The notes beneath the pieces are model-generated. The model was given only the letters and a program-made list of their open reading frames with translations, did not search any database and was not told the DNA's origin. Below, in pieces: positions 51,342-61,289 of a DNA stretch of 64,000 bases. The stretch's first letter is position 1. Every line of letters starts with the position of its first letter. Source of the DNA: Gordonia phthalatica (GTDB taxonomy: Bacteria; Actinomycetota; Actinomycetes; Mycobacteriales; Mycobacteriaceae); assembly GCF_001305675.1 (NCBI RefSeq), contig NZ_CP011853.1, forward strand, positions 3,534,001 to 3,598,000. Direction: 5' to 3'. The position numbers were made by a program, and so were the translations under genes.

Positions 51342-52609
51342 GACGCTGCCTTAGACGGGCGTCGACAGAAGTCTCTCGGCGCCACACCCTCGAATCTGCT
51401 CCTCACCCAATCGATTGCGTTCGTCGATGCCGAGCCACCGAGGTTCTCGTGCCCTCCCAGCGGCAGCAGATACCACTCGATGACGGATCCGGCCCCGCAC
51501 GCTCGGTCGAGCGCCCGTGCCACCGAGGCCGGGTCCACGTAGTGGTCCTGGCCGCCGTACAGGACGTACATCGGCGCGGTCAGCTTTGATTCCGGGCGCA
51601 AGGCCGCCAGGGCCTCCGACATCCGCGCCGCGTTCTCCGGGGTCGGCTTCACCACCTCTCCCGGTCCCACGCCCTGGAGCAGTCGTGCCGCCTCGGCCGA
51701 TCGTGGCCCGGTGCACTTTCGGGCGAGGTCCTCCCTGCTGATCAGAGCTCCCCGGAAGTAGTCCCCCAGATCGATGGTCGGGCGGACCGTCCGCTTCAAC
51801 TGCGCGACCGTGAAGTAGTAGAGGAGAGTCTCGTCGCGCATCAGAGTCCCTGCCGCCGCCCTCTGCGGGAGCTGGGTCAGGTCAACGGGTGGCACGAGCG
51901 CCACCACGCCGAGAAGGTCCTTGGCCAATTCGGTTCTGCCGATGGCCCCGTTCGCGCCCCACGCAGCCGTCGCTCCGAGGGACCTGCCGAAGATCGCGAA
52001 CTGTCGCGTGACGTCCGGTGTCGCCCGCCGCACAGCGCGAACCGCGTTGATGACGTCCTGTCCCAGAACCGGAGCGTTGAGGAACGGCAGGCCCGGCGAC
52101 GACCGGTCACCACCGATGCCCTGGTAGTCCGGCACCACGACCGCGTAGCCGTTGTCGAGCCACGCACCCACCGTCGAGGCCAGCTTGGCGAGGTCGGGTC
52201 GCAACGACGGGCCGCAGTCGTAGTCGACTCCAGTGTTCCCGTGCGTGTAGACGAGCAGCGGCCATCCGCCCTTCGGCGGGGTTCCGCCCGGAATCGACAG
52301 GACGCCGGTCGCGGACACCGATCGTCCGTCGGGATCGACAGTCCGGTAGACCATGCGCCAGGTATCCGCTCCGGTCTCGTACACCTTCGGGTCGATGTCA
52401 CCGAACGCCGCGAGACTCAGCAACGCACCGGGGCCGACGCCCCCCAAGCGCGGAAACCCCTCGGGAAGCGGCTGGTCGGCGCGCGTCGGCGCCGTGATCG
52501 ACGGCACGACCGTCAAGCCGGGCGGCGTCCGATAGTCGGAACCGGGCGCACACGCGACGAGGCTCAGTACCGCGACGATCACAGTGACCAGCTTCGTGGA
52601 CCGGGTCAT
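51338..52609 (-). CDS. LIP-family secreted lipase/esterase (lipoprotein)
   Basis: 423 residues. Signal with lipobox-like VLSLVACAPG (Cys near 20). Motifs: PLLVYTHGNTGVDYDCGP, VVVPDYQGIGG, nucleophile FGRSLGATAAW (GxSxG), acid VLYGGQDHYVDP and His LGGHENLG, so the triad is complete. LIP enzymes act on triglycerides or other long-chain esters. In an exopolysaccharide locus it might remove or transfer acyl groups on the polymer, which is inference. It overlaps the co-polymerase stop and the next lipase-like gene by four bases each. Confidence 0.85.
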   Translation of the reverse strand: MTRSTKLVTVIVAVLSLVACAPGSDYRTPPGLTVVPSITAPTRADQPLPEGFPRLGGVGPGALLSLAAFGDIDPKVYETGADTWRMVYRTVDPDGRSVSATGVLSIPGGTPPKGGWPLLVYTHGNTGVDYDCGPSLRPDLAKLASTVGAWLDNGYAVVVPDYQGIGGDRSSPGLPFLNAPVLGQDVINAVRAVRRATPDVTRQFAIFGRSLGATAAWGANGAIGRTELAKDLLGVVALVPPVDLTQLPQRAAAGTLMRDETLLYYFTVAQLKRTVRPTIDLGDYFRGALISREDLARKCTGPRSAEAARLLQGVGPGEVVKPTPENAARMSEALAALRPESKLTAPMYVLYGGQDHYVDPASVARALDRACGAGSVIEWYLLPLGGHENLGGSASTNAIDWVRSRFEGVAPRDFCRRPSKAAS

Positions 52610-53741
52610 CGCCGTGTCCGACCGAATCGGCGGCGCGATGAACTCGCCTCGAGACCGCCCTTCCGCTGCACCACAGCACCGATCACGGTGACGCCCCCCT
52701 GACTGAGCCGCGAAGCGGCAGCGACGAGGTCCTTCCTCTCCGAGACCCCCAGCCTCACGGCGACGATCGCACCGGAGACGTCAGGCGACTCCGCCAATTC
52801 GACGACGTCCGCGCTGCTCGAAGCGGGGGCGCACGCGACCACGACCGCGGACCCCTTCGAATACCTCCCGATCACCGCCGCGGCGCGCGCGAGGAGCCTC
52901 GCAGGCACGTCGTCGTTCGCCTGGACCGCACCGATGTTCGGCGCAACCGTCACCAGTTCGCTCGGCCTACCGAACCGATCGACCTGGGCCGGGCGGGCGT
53001 GCGGCGCCAACCCCGGCATCTTCCGGTCGGTCTCCACGAGCACGACGGTTCGCCCGGATTCCGCCAGCCCGGTCGCCAAGTCCGTCGCACCCGCAACTGC
53101 AGCCTGATCGGACTCGCGCCCTACACCGGTCAGAATGACCGCGGACTTGCGCTCCTCCGACAGTCCGCGACTCAGGCGTTCCGCGGTACGGAAGCCTTCG
53201 ACCAGAGCTGGGGAGTCAGCAGTTCCGGGTTCGCAGACGGCGAGGACCTGGCATCCGAGTCCGCGTTCCACCTCGCGAATGTCCCGCACCTTCGGGTCGA
53301 AGATGTCTCGAAGGAATGCAAAGACGACTCCGAGGATCAGCCCCGCCGAAAGGCCGAACAGGAGGTTTCTCACCGGTCTCGGCGAACTGCTGTTCGCCGG
53401 CAACTTCGCCCCGTCCAGAATCTGTGCGCTCGCCGCCGGATTTCCGCCGCGTTCACTGGTCTCGATCTTCATGATCAGCCGTGCCGTCTCAGCCGCCACC
53501 GTGTTCGCGACATCGCGCGCCTGCTCCGGATTCGAGCTGGTGGCAGTGATGTCCATCAACGCCGACTCGGGCACAGCCGCCGCGGTCACGTGTGATCGAA
53601 CTTGATCGGCAGTCTCCTTCAATCCGAGCGTCCGCACGGTGGCCTCCGCGACTTGACGACTCGTCGCCAGCGCCTCGTAACTCACCATCCGCTGCTGGGT
53701 GAAGAGATTCCCTTGGTAGGCATCGGACACCGACGACCCAC

Positions 53742-55035
53742 CAGGGCTCCGGAATGTTCGCATAGGGTCAGGTCAGGACTAGTTTCATAGCTTGATCTGC
53801 GTGTTTGTGGTGGTGCCGGAGTGCTGCTGCGATGTTGGTGACGTCGGCCAGGCGTAGGAGGCTGATGGCGGTGTTGCGCAGGCTCGCCATGACCCTGGGG
53901 GCTTGTCCGGTGCGGACCTTGGAGGCGTCTTCGCCGAAGGAGACGTCGCGGACCCAGTGAAGCTTGTTCTCGATAGACCAGTGCCCGCATGTCCATTCGG
54001 CCAAAGTCTCCGGTTTCGCGTCTGTGAAGGGCGCTGAGGTGATGATGTAAACGACTTCGCAGGTGCGCTTGGCGGTCTTACGGTCGGTGGCGGTGCGGCG
54101 GATCTGCGCGACCTGCGCGGCGCCGGGGAATTCGATCCACTTCGGTGCGTCGACGACCTTGATCGTCCGCCGAACACGCCGCCCGTGCCCGGTCTGAACA
54201 CTCGAGGTGGCGGGCACGGATTTCCAGTCGATGTCCTTGAGGTAGGCATGCAGCGTCGGCATGTTTCCCTTCACGGTCAGCAGGTAGTCGGCGTGGCCGT
54301 CGAGGATCGCTTGGGCGGTGGCGGTCTGGGTGTGCATCGCATCGGCGGTCACCACGGTTCCGGACAGGTCTATTGACGCGAGAAGTGTTCGGGCAGCAGG
54401 GATCTCGTTGCTTTTCATATCGGCGCACACCTGCCCGAGAACGACACCGAAGTGGTGATCGAGACCAGCGACCAGGTGTGGTGCACGGTCATCATCGGTG
54501 CGGGCCCCGCGGACGGTTTTACCGTCGATCGCGATCACCCGCCGGCGGGCGCGGATGGTGGTGCGCGCGAACATCCACGACCCTACGATCGCGTCGAGGA
54601 GATCGGTATCGAGGCGCGCGAACAGTTTCCGCCACGTCGACTCCTCCGGTGACGTATCGCCGAGACCTAGCATCGCGCGTTCGGCTGGCGAGAGCGAGGC
54701 CACCGATTGAGCGAGAGCAGCGAACGAGCGGGCACCACCGAGGGTCGCGACCACGGCCGCCGCGAGCATCGGTGCCAGCTCGAATCGGCGGCCCCGCCTC
54801 GATCGTGGATCAGACATCCCGCCCAGTGCTGAGATCAGAGATTCCAGGCGGGTCGTGTTGGCGACAGTGCTTGCGGCGGGAGAAGATGACATGCGGGAGT
54901 GGCCTTCTGGGCTGGACGGTCTTTTGGCGATTTCCATCCAAACCCAGGAGCCACTCCCGCCACAGCCGACACACCGGCCCCACGGCAACAAACTTGCAGG
55001 TCAAACCCTTACGTTCCGAACATTCCGGAGCCCTG
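53742..55035. mobile_element. ISAs1-family insertion sequence, 1,294 bp
   Basis: Ends are perfect 19-bp inverted repeats CAGGGCTCCGGAATGTTCG (53742-53760 and the complement ending at 55035). Flanked by an exact 10-bp target duplication GACGACCCAC at 53732-53741 and 55036-55045. One transposase gene fills it on the minus strand. The intact ends, duplication and open transposase indicate a recent insertion. Confidence 0.95.
53768..54892 (-). CDS. ISAs1-family DDE transposase
   Basis: 374 residues from the ATG at 54892 (SSSPAASTVANTTRLESLIS). Family marks: an N-terminal DDE_Tnp_1-associated helical part (DPRSRRGRRFELAPMLAAAV), first Asp in RRVIAIDGKTVRGA, second in VVTADAMHTQ, and Glu in WSIENKLHWVRDVSFGEDAS. 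It is transcribed in the direction of the disrupted operon, so read-through into the downstream lipase genes is possible. Confidence 0.95.
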   Translation of the reverse strand: MSSSPAASTVANTTRLESLISALGGMSDPRSRRGRRFELAPMLAAAVVATLGGARSFAALAQSVASLSPAERAMLGLGDTSPEESTWRKLFARLDTDLLDAIVGSWMFARTTIRARRRVIAIDGKTVRGARTDDDRAPHLVAGLDHHFGVVLGQVCADMKSNEIPAARTLLASIDLSGTVVTADAMHTQTATAQAILDGHADYLLTVKGNMPTLHAYLKDIDWKSVPATSSVQTGHGRRVRRTIKVVDAPKWIEFPGAAQVAQIRRTATDRKTAKRTCEVVYIITSAPFTDAKPETLAEWTCGHWSIENKLHWVRDVSFGEDASKVRTGQAPRVMASLRNTAISLLRLADVTNIAAALRHHHKHADQAMKLVLT

Positions 55036-55240
55036 GACGACCCACCGGCGGTCTGCACAAAGATGCGTGACGTCGCCTGGTACTCCGGCACCGAGAGCGC
55101 CGTGACCACGCCTGCGACCGCTGTCGCCAGGACTGCGACGGCACCGATCAGCAGAATTCGACGCCGAACCACCGAGAAATAGTCCTGAATGTCCAAATCA
55201 TTCCTCCCCGAATGCCGCGACAGAAGCAGTCGCCACGACG

Positions 55241-55255
55241 TCTCGACTGTCGAGA
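55241..55255. promoter_or_regulatory. Palindrome between divergent polysaccharide operons
   Basis: TCTCGACTGTCGAGA is an inverted repeat (TCTCGA-CTG-TCGAGA) near the middle of the 203-base gap between the co-polymerase and gmd starts, where both promoters must be. It could be an operator controlling both arms. A TTGACA at 55361-55366 might be part of the gmd promoter, but no good -10 is seen. Confidence 0.35.
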
Positions 55256-55399
55256 TCTACATCATCGTCGTTACCGATTCCTCTGCGCCTCGACCAGATT
55301 CATGCGTTCAGACCAATTTGCCCGAACGTTGCTAACAGCCACTCGGACGACCTCGATATTTTGACAGAGATCGGCATTTCTACAGGGGGAGCACGACGA

Positions 55400-56385
<986 letters not shown>

Positions 56386-56389
<4 letters not shown>

Positions 56390-57357
56390 CAGGTCGGAGG
56401 ACTGCGCTGGTCACCGGAGCCGAGGGGCAGGACGGAACCCTCCTCACCCGGGCTCTTCTGGACGCGGGCGAATGGGACGTCGTGGCGACGCATCTCGGCA
56501 GCTCAACCGATCCGTCGGACGAGCCCCGGCTCACCCGGGTGCACTGCGATCTCACCGATCCCGATGCTGCCCGACGACTGATCGCCGACCATCGCCCCAC
56601 CCACGTCTTTCACCTGGCCTCGATGTCCTCCGTCGCACGTTCCTGGGCGGCGCCCGACCAGTGCCTCCGGGTGAACGCCATGACCACGGTGGACCTGCTG
56701 CAGTCGTGCGCCGACATCGTTCCGGACGTCGCGTTCGTCAACGCATCGAGCGGAGAGATCTTCGGCGACGCACCCGCACCTCAGAACGAAGGCACTCCGA
56801 TCGCACCGGCATCGCCGTACGGCATCGCCAAGGCCGCCGCGCACCGGATGGTCCAGACTTTTCGAGCCAGAGGTCTGCGTGCGTCGAACGCGATCCTGTA
56901 CAACCACGAATCCGTTCTGCGACCGACCACGTTCGTCACTCGAAAGATCACTTCGCACGTCGCAGCAATAGCGCACGGCTCACGCGAGCCGCTGCGTCTG
57001 GGAGACATCGGTGTCGAACGAGACTGGGGCTGGGCTCCGGATTACGTCGATGCCCTGCAACGGATCGCACGTCACGAGCCCGCGGACGACTTCGTCGTCG
57101 CGACCGGGGTCGGCCACACCCTCTCCGAGTTCGTCGCCGCGGCGTTCCGCGCCGCGGGCATCGTCGACTGGGGCGAGCACACCGTCACCGATCCCACCCG
57201 ACGACGGCCGTCCGATCCCCGCACACTCGTCGGCGATCCTCGACACATCGCATCCGAGATCGGCTGGACCGCCACCGTGACCTTCGACGAAGTCGTCGCG
57301 CGCCTGGTCGACTACGACTTGAGTCTCTACGACCGGCCCCTGGATGGAGCGAACTGA
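56386..57357 (+). CDS. NAD-dependent epimerase/dehydratase, Gmd paralogue
   Basis: 323 residues from the GTG at 56386, overlapping the gmd stop (GTGA). The extended SDR motifs are TALVTGAEGQDGTLLTRALL, NASSGEIFGDAP and SPYGIAKAAAHRM (YxxxK); NHESVLRPTTFVTRKI is close to the gmd version but lacks PRRG. It may be a second dehydratase or the partner that reduces or epimerises the Gmd product. I cannot choose from sequence. Confidence 0.82.
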
Positions 57358-57926
57358 TGACGGACCGTATCCACCGACCCGACTTCAACGGAGTCCCGGT
57401 TCCGCGCAGAGTTCACCTCGGCGAACGCATCTTCAACTGGCTCGTCACGTGGTTTCCGTCGCACACCGTCCGACAGCGGTACCTTCGAGCATTCGGCGCA
57501 CGGATCGGATCGGGCACGTCGATCATGATGGGGACCACCGTGCTCGCACCGAATCGCCTGTCCATCGGCGACGACTGTTCGATCGGCGGGCGCTGTCTGT
57601 TGGATGCACGCGGCGGGATTCAGATCGAGCACTCGGTCGTTCTGGCCTCGGACGTTCACCTGATCACCGCGAAGCATCTGGTCCACGCCGACGACTTCGC
57701 AGCATCGCTCGGGCCGATCACCGTCGGACACCATGCGTGGATCGCGAGCCGAGCAACGGTGTTGATGGACACCGAGGTCGGAGTCGGTGCGGTCGTCGGC
57801 GCGTGCTCACTGGTCACCGGCGACGTCGCCGAACGCGACATCGTGGTCGGTGTTCCCGCGAAGTCGGTCGGCAGTCGCCGGGGAAGCCTCGAGTACCGAC
57901 CGGTGTTCAGGCCGGTGCTGTGCTGA
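57357..57926 (+). CDS. LbetaH (hexapeptide) acyltransferase
   Basis: 189 residues. Repeating hexapeptides (IGSGTSIMMGTTVLAPNRLSIGDDCSIGGRCLLDA, then VGHHAWIASRATVLMDTEVGVGAVVGACSLVTGD) and the VVGVPAKSVG end identify a left-handed beta-helix O-acetyltransferase of the WcaF/NodL type. His in ITAKHLVH may be catalytic. It probably acetylates a sugar of the local polymer. TGATG overlap with the upstream gene. Confidence 0.9.
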   Translation: MTDRIHRPDFNGVPVPRRVHLGERIFNWLVTWFPSHTVRQRYLRAFGARIGSGTSIMMGTTVLAPNRLSIGDDCSIGGRCLLDARGGIQIEHSVVLASDVHLITAKHLVHADDFAASLGPITVGHHAWIASRATVLMDTEVGVGAVVGACSLVTGDVAERDIVVGVPAKSVGSRRGSLEYRPVFRPVLC

Positions 57927-59029
57927 TGCCCTCCCCGCAACTCAGCGCCACCACGCTGGTCTACATCGCACCCGTCGAGGGCCGCAGCGGTGTCGGCGAC
58001 TACGCGACTGACTTCCTCGGAGCAGTTCGTCCGCTGTTCAAGGACGTTGTCGACCACCGTATCCACACCGAGGGCGCTGAGTCCGTCCGCGATGTCGTCC
58101 GACACTGCCGAGAGATCCGCGACATCGTTCGACGGGCCGACGGCCCCGTGATCGTGCACACCGAACTCAGCGCCGGTTCGCTGTCTCCGTTCTGGGCGAT
58201 CGCCGCCCTACCGCGGAACACGCTGGTGTCAGCGACGATTCACGATGCACCCCAACCCGTCTGGTGGCCGTCGAAGACCGCAGCCATCGGGCGCCACCGG
58301 GTCGTGAACCATGCGGTGCACTATCCGCTCCGCCCACTGACCGGCATCCTTCAGCGGCGCGTCATGGGTCGCCACACGATGCTCGCGCTGACATCGATCG
58401 GGGCCGAACAGACGCGACGACGATTCCCCGACGCGCACGTTTACGACGCCCGGATCCTCGTACCGCCGCGCGCTACCGTCGCCCCCGCGGAATCTCGACC
58501 GCTCGCGGTCGGGCTGTTCGGACACGTGTACAAGGGCAAGGGCTTCGATCTCATCGACACCCTGCGCGCGAGACTCCGGCCCGAGATCGAGATCATCGTC
58601 GCCGGGCGAGGGACCGAGCGGCTGCCGTCGGCGCCGGGCGTACGCATTCTCGGCGAAGTCAACGACGACGACGAGCGCGCCTTCTTCGAGTCGATCCGAG
58701 TGCTCGCCGTCCCGTATGCGAAGGCGAACCGCTACGGCACGGTCTGGGCGGCATCCAGCGCCGCGACGCGCGCCTACGCATACCGCACCCCGATCGCAGC
58801 TCTGCTCGACGGTGCACTTCCGGAGATCGTGTCCGAGGGCGGCGCAATCGGAGCCGACGACATCGAATCGCTCGCGGACCACGTGAACACGGTGATCGCG
58901 GACGACCGCGCGGTGGCCGCGCTCGGGGCTGAGGTCGATGCGCTGAGATCGTCGCGCAGCCCGCACGCGTGCGCGCAGCCCTTCGTCGCGACCTGGCAGA
59001 CGATGCTGGCGGGTACGCAGTGCCGCTGA
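57926..59029 (+). CDS. Glycosyltransferase
   Basis: 367 residues from the ATG at 57926. Two Rossmann-like halves: an N-terminal LVYIAPVEGRSGVGDYATDFLGA (gripping a GT4-like acceptor-side loop) and a C-terminal part with AVGLFGHVYKGKGFDLIDTLRA and RILGEVNDDDERAFFESIRVLAVPYAKAN. The usual E-x7-E donor site is less clear than in other GT4 proteins. Likely sugar transferase for repeat-unit assembly; sugar unknown. Confidence 0.8.
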   Translation: MPSPQLSATTLVYIAPVEGRSGVGDYATDFLGAVRPLFKDVVDHRIHTEGAESVRDVVRHCREIRDIVRRADGPVIVHTELSAGSLSPFWAIAALPRNTLVSATIHDAPQPVWWPSKTAAIGRHRVVNHAVHYPLRPLTGILQRRVMGRHTMLALTSIGAEQTRRRFPDAHVYDARILVPPRATVAPAESRPLAVGLFGHVYKGKGFDLIDTLRARLRPEIEIIVAGRGTERLPSAPGVRILGEVNDDDERAFFESIRVLAVPYAKANRYGTVWAASSAATRAYAYRTPIAALLDGALPEIVSEGGAIGADDIESLADHVNTVIADDRAVAALGAEVDALRSSRSPHACAQPFVATWQTMLAGTQCR

Positions 59030-60195
59030 ATCTGAGTCCACACGTGTGGCGGGCCGCCATCGCGTCGATGTGGAACTACTCCGGGCGCGCAGTGGGCCTC
59101 GTGTGGACCGCGGTGATGATCACCCGGCTCGGGTTCGACGGCTACGGCCACTACGCGATGGCCGTTGCGGTCGCGGCAATCACGAACGCCGCACTCGACA
59201 ACGCCTTCTTCGTCCGTTCCGTCCGGGTCGGTCCTGACGAGTTCGCTCGGGAACGCGCCGCGCGGACGATTCTCGGGATCGCCGTCATGGTCGCGGGCGG
59301 ACTCGCGATCAGCCTCTCCTACGTGGTCGGTGCGGCGGCGATCATCGCGGCGGGCGAGCTGCTGTTCAACACTCTCAAGAGCCCCCATCTCCGCAGGGCC
59401 CGGCCGGATGTGACGATGCGGATGGACACCGTCCGTCAACTCTCGAGCATCGCGCTGGCTGTCGGTTACCTCTTCGCGGTGCCCGATCCCACGGTTCTGG
59501 GCGCGACCCTCTGCTACGTCGCGCCGTACGGAGTGATCGCGGTTCTCTGTGTTCGTTTCATCCCCGGTCAACGCCCCGCTCGGCCCGGCGGCCCGCGCGA
59601 GTTCTGGCTCCTGACATCTGAGGCGCTCGCGGCAGCGGTGTACTTGCAGGCCCCGGTCGTCGCCGTCGGCTGGTTCCTCGGCGAGCGCGCGGCCGGCTAC
59701 TACTCGACGGCATCGGTGACCGCCATGGCGCTCGCGATCCTGGGACAGAATTTCGCGAACACCTACGTCGACCGTCTGCGTGAGGCCCACGGGTCACGCG
59801 ACGCCGGTCCATCGCTGTGGTCGATCGGAAGGCTGTCGGCGTTCACGGGCTTCGCGATCGCGGCGCTCGGCGCGGGAATCCTGCTGTTCACCGCTCAGCA
59901 CGCCCTCGGTGTCATCGCTTTGATCCTCGCGCTGTTCACCGCGGCCCGAACTGCGAACCTCGTCTTCACGATGTTCCTCTTCACATCGCATCGGGATCTG
60001 CTCCGGGTGCGAGCGACCACCGCTGCCGCCCTCGCGCAGATCGCCGCGCTCTACCCCATGATCTTGATACTCGGGGTGTACGGTGTCGCACTCGCTTCAC
60101 TCGCCTGCGAGCTCGTGCTCGCAGGCGTCTACTTCTCGGCGATCTACCGGACGAACGGTGTCGCCGCGCCCGTCTCAGAGGAGGCTCTGCCATGA
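59020..60195 (+). CDS. Wzx-type oligosaccharide flippase
   Basis: 391 residues from the GTG at 59020, overlapping the preceding gene by ten bases. About ten to twelve hydrophobic helices, starting MWNYSGRAVGLVWTAVMITRLGFDGYGHYAMAVAVAAITN, which is the polysaccharide-transport (Wzx/RfbX) start. It should move undecaprenyl-linked repeat units across the membrane. Confidence 0.85.
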   Translation: MPLNLSPHVWRAAIASMWNYSGRAVGLVWTAVMITRLGFDGYGHYAMAVAVAAITNAALDNAFFVRSVRVGPDEFARERAARTILGIAVMVAGGLAISLSYVVGAAAIIAAGELLFNTLKSPHLRRARPDVTMRMDTVRQLSSIALAVGYLFAVPDPTVLGATLCYVAPYGVIAVLCVRFIPGQRPARPGGPREFWLLTSEALAAAVYLQAPVVAVGWFLGERAAGYYSTASVTAMALAILGQNFANTYVDRLREAHGSRDAGPSLWSIGRLSAFTGFAIAALGAGILLFTAQHALGVIALILALFTAARTANLVFTMFLFTSHRDLLRVRATTAAALAQIAALYPMILILGVYGVALASLACELVLAGVYFSAIYRTNGVAAPVSEEALP

Positions 60196-61289
60196 GGACC
60201 ACCTTCATTCTCGGCAAGGACCCGTCGTCCGAGTCGACCGGTGACATGACTCTCGCATCACTGATCATGCAGATCGCACGGGAGGAACACGAGGTCGACG
60301 CCATCTGCCTGTCCTCGACTCCCTCCTCGGAGCGAGACGGTCACACCCGCGTCGCGAAGCCGGAACCCGAACCGCTTCCCCTCCTCGTCCGTTCGGTGCT
60401 CAGCCACCGGAGCCTGCTCCACACCCGATTCGACATCGATGCTCTGGCCCGCGCCGTCGACGACCACGACACCGATCAGTTCGTCGCGGATCACTCCTAC
60501 ATGGCCGAGTGCGTCCTCCGGTCGAAACGCTACGACCCGTCGGTGCACCTGACCGTCAGCACCACCGTGTCGGAGGTGGAGATCTGGAAGCAGACACGAG
60601 GACTCCCCGGTCGGATCGACGCTCCGCGGATTCGTCGAGACGAACTGCGCGTGGCACGCCGTGCTCGATCCGTCGGCTGTTACGAGTCCGCTGAAACCGA
60701 CGACTATCGGGCCAACGGAGTCCCGGCCACCTGGCTCGACCTGACGCTTCCCCCGAAGGCCCGCGTCGACCCGTCTGACACCCCGCCGCGCCTGCTGTTC
60801 CTGGGCGACCGCCGATGGGCCCCGAATGCCGACGCCGCCGAGCTGCTCATCGAATGGTGGCCTGCAATCGCAGACGGCATCGCCGGAGCCGAACTCGTCC
60901 TGGTCGGAGCACCCGACCCCGATCGTCCATTGCCTCCCCTCCCGGACGGCGTCCGGGACCTGGGCTTCGTCGACGATCTCGGCACCGCACTCGCGACCTG
61001 TCGGGCGCTCGCCGCCCCGATCCGCACCGGCGGCGGTGTGCGCGTCAAGATCCTCGACGTCGCCGCGCGAGGCCTGCCGGTCGTCGGAACGCGCGCCGCC
61101 GTCGGCTCGCTCGACAGTGTCCTCGGCCTCGGGGTGTACGACGACCGCGACGCATTCGTGAATCAATGCCGACAACTCCTGACCTCGCCTGCGCTCGCGC
61201 ATCGGCTGGGAGACTCTCTCTACGGCGCGAATGCTGATCGTTGGAGGCTCCGCCTTCCGCACAGGAGTGTTCACGAGTGGCTGGAGTGA
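60192..61289 (+). CDS. Glycosyltransferase (GT4-like)
   Basis: 365 residues from the ATG at 60192 (ATGA overlap). N-terminal part is variable. The C-terminal half has RLLFLGDRRWAPNADAAELLIEWW, then GVRDLGFVDDLGTALATCRALAAPIRTGGGVRVKILDVAARGLPVVGTRAA, a standard donor-binding region as in GT4 proteins of exopolysaccharide loci. Overlaps the polymerase gene by four bases. Confidence 0.85.
   Translation: MRTTFILGKDPSSESTGDMTLASLIMQIAREEHEVDAICLSSTPSSERDGHTRVAKPEPEPLPLLVRSVLSHRSLLHTRFDIDALARAVDDHDTDQFVADHSYMAECVLRSKRYDPSVHLTVSTTVSEVEIWKQTRGLPGRIDAPRIRRDELRVARRARSVGCYESAETDDYRANGVPATWLDLTLPPKARVDPSDTPPRLLFLGDRRWAPNADAAELLIEWWPAIADGIAGAELVLVGAPDPDRPLPPLPDGVRDLGFVDDLGTALATCRALAAPIRTGGGVRVKILDVAARGLPVVGTRAAVGSLDSVLGLGVYDDRDAFVNQCRQLLTSPALAHRLGDSLYGANADRWRLRLPHRSVHEWLE

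Larger units (their letters stand above)
52606..55196 (-). pseudogene. Polysaccharide co-polymerase (Wzz/Wzc-like) split by an insertion sequence
   Basis: Two parts of one gene, 55196-55036 and 53731-52606, are separated by the ISAs1-type element. The 5' part starts with TTG after GGGGAGG and encodes IQDYFSVVRRRILLIGAVAVLA, the first membrane helix. The 3' part has PVRNLLFGLSAGLILGVVFAFL, the second helix, then a cytoplasmic region resembling the bacterial tyrosine kinase fold but without a P-loop lysine (ILTGVGRESDQAAVAG). Removing the IS with one copy of the 10-bp duplication joins TAGGSS to VSDAYQ in frame and gives 428 codons. The gene is broken in this strain; its product would set chain length of the local polysaccharide. 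Confidence 0.88.

Noticed and set aside
55199..55201. ATG at 55201 as the start of the co-polymerase
   Set aside because: It is in a different frame from the conserved N-terminus; the TTG at 55196 has GGGGAGG at suitable distance.
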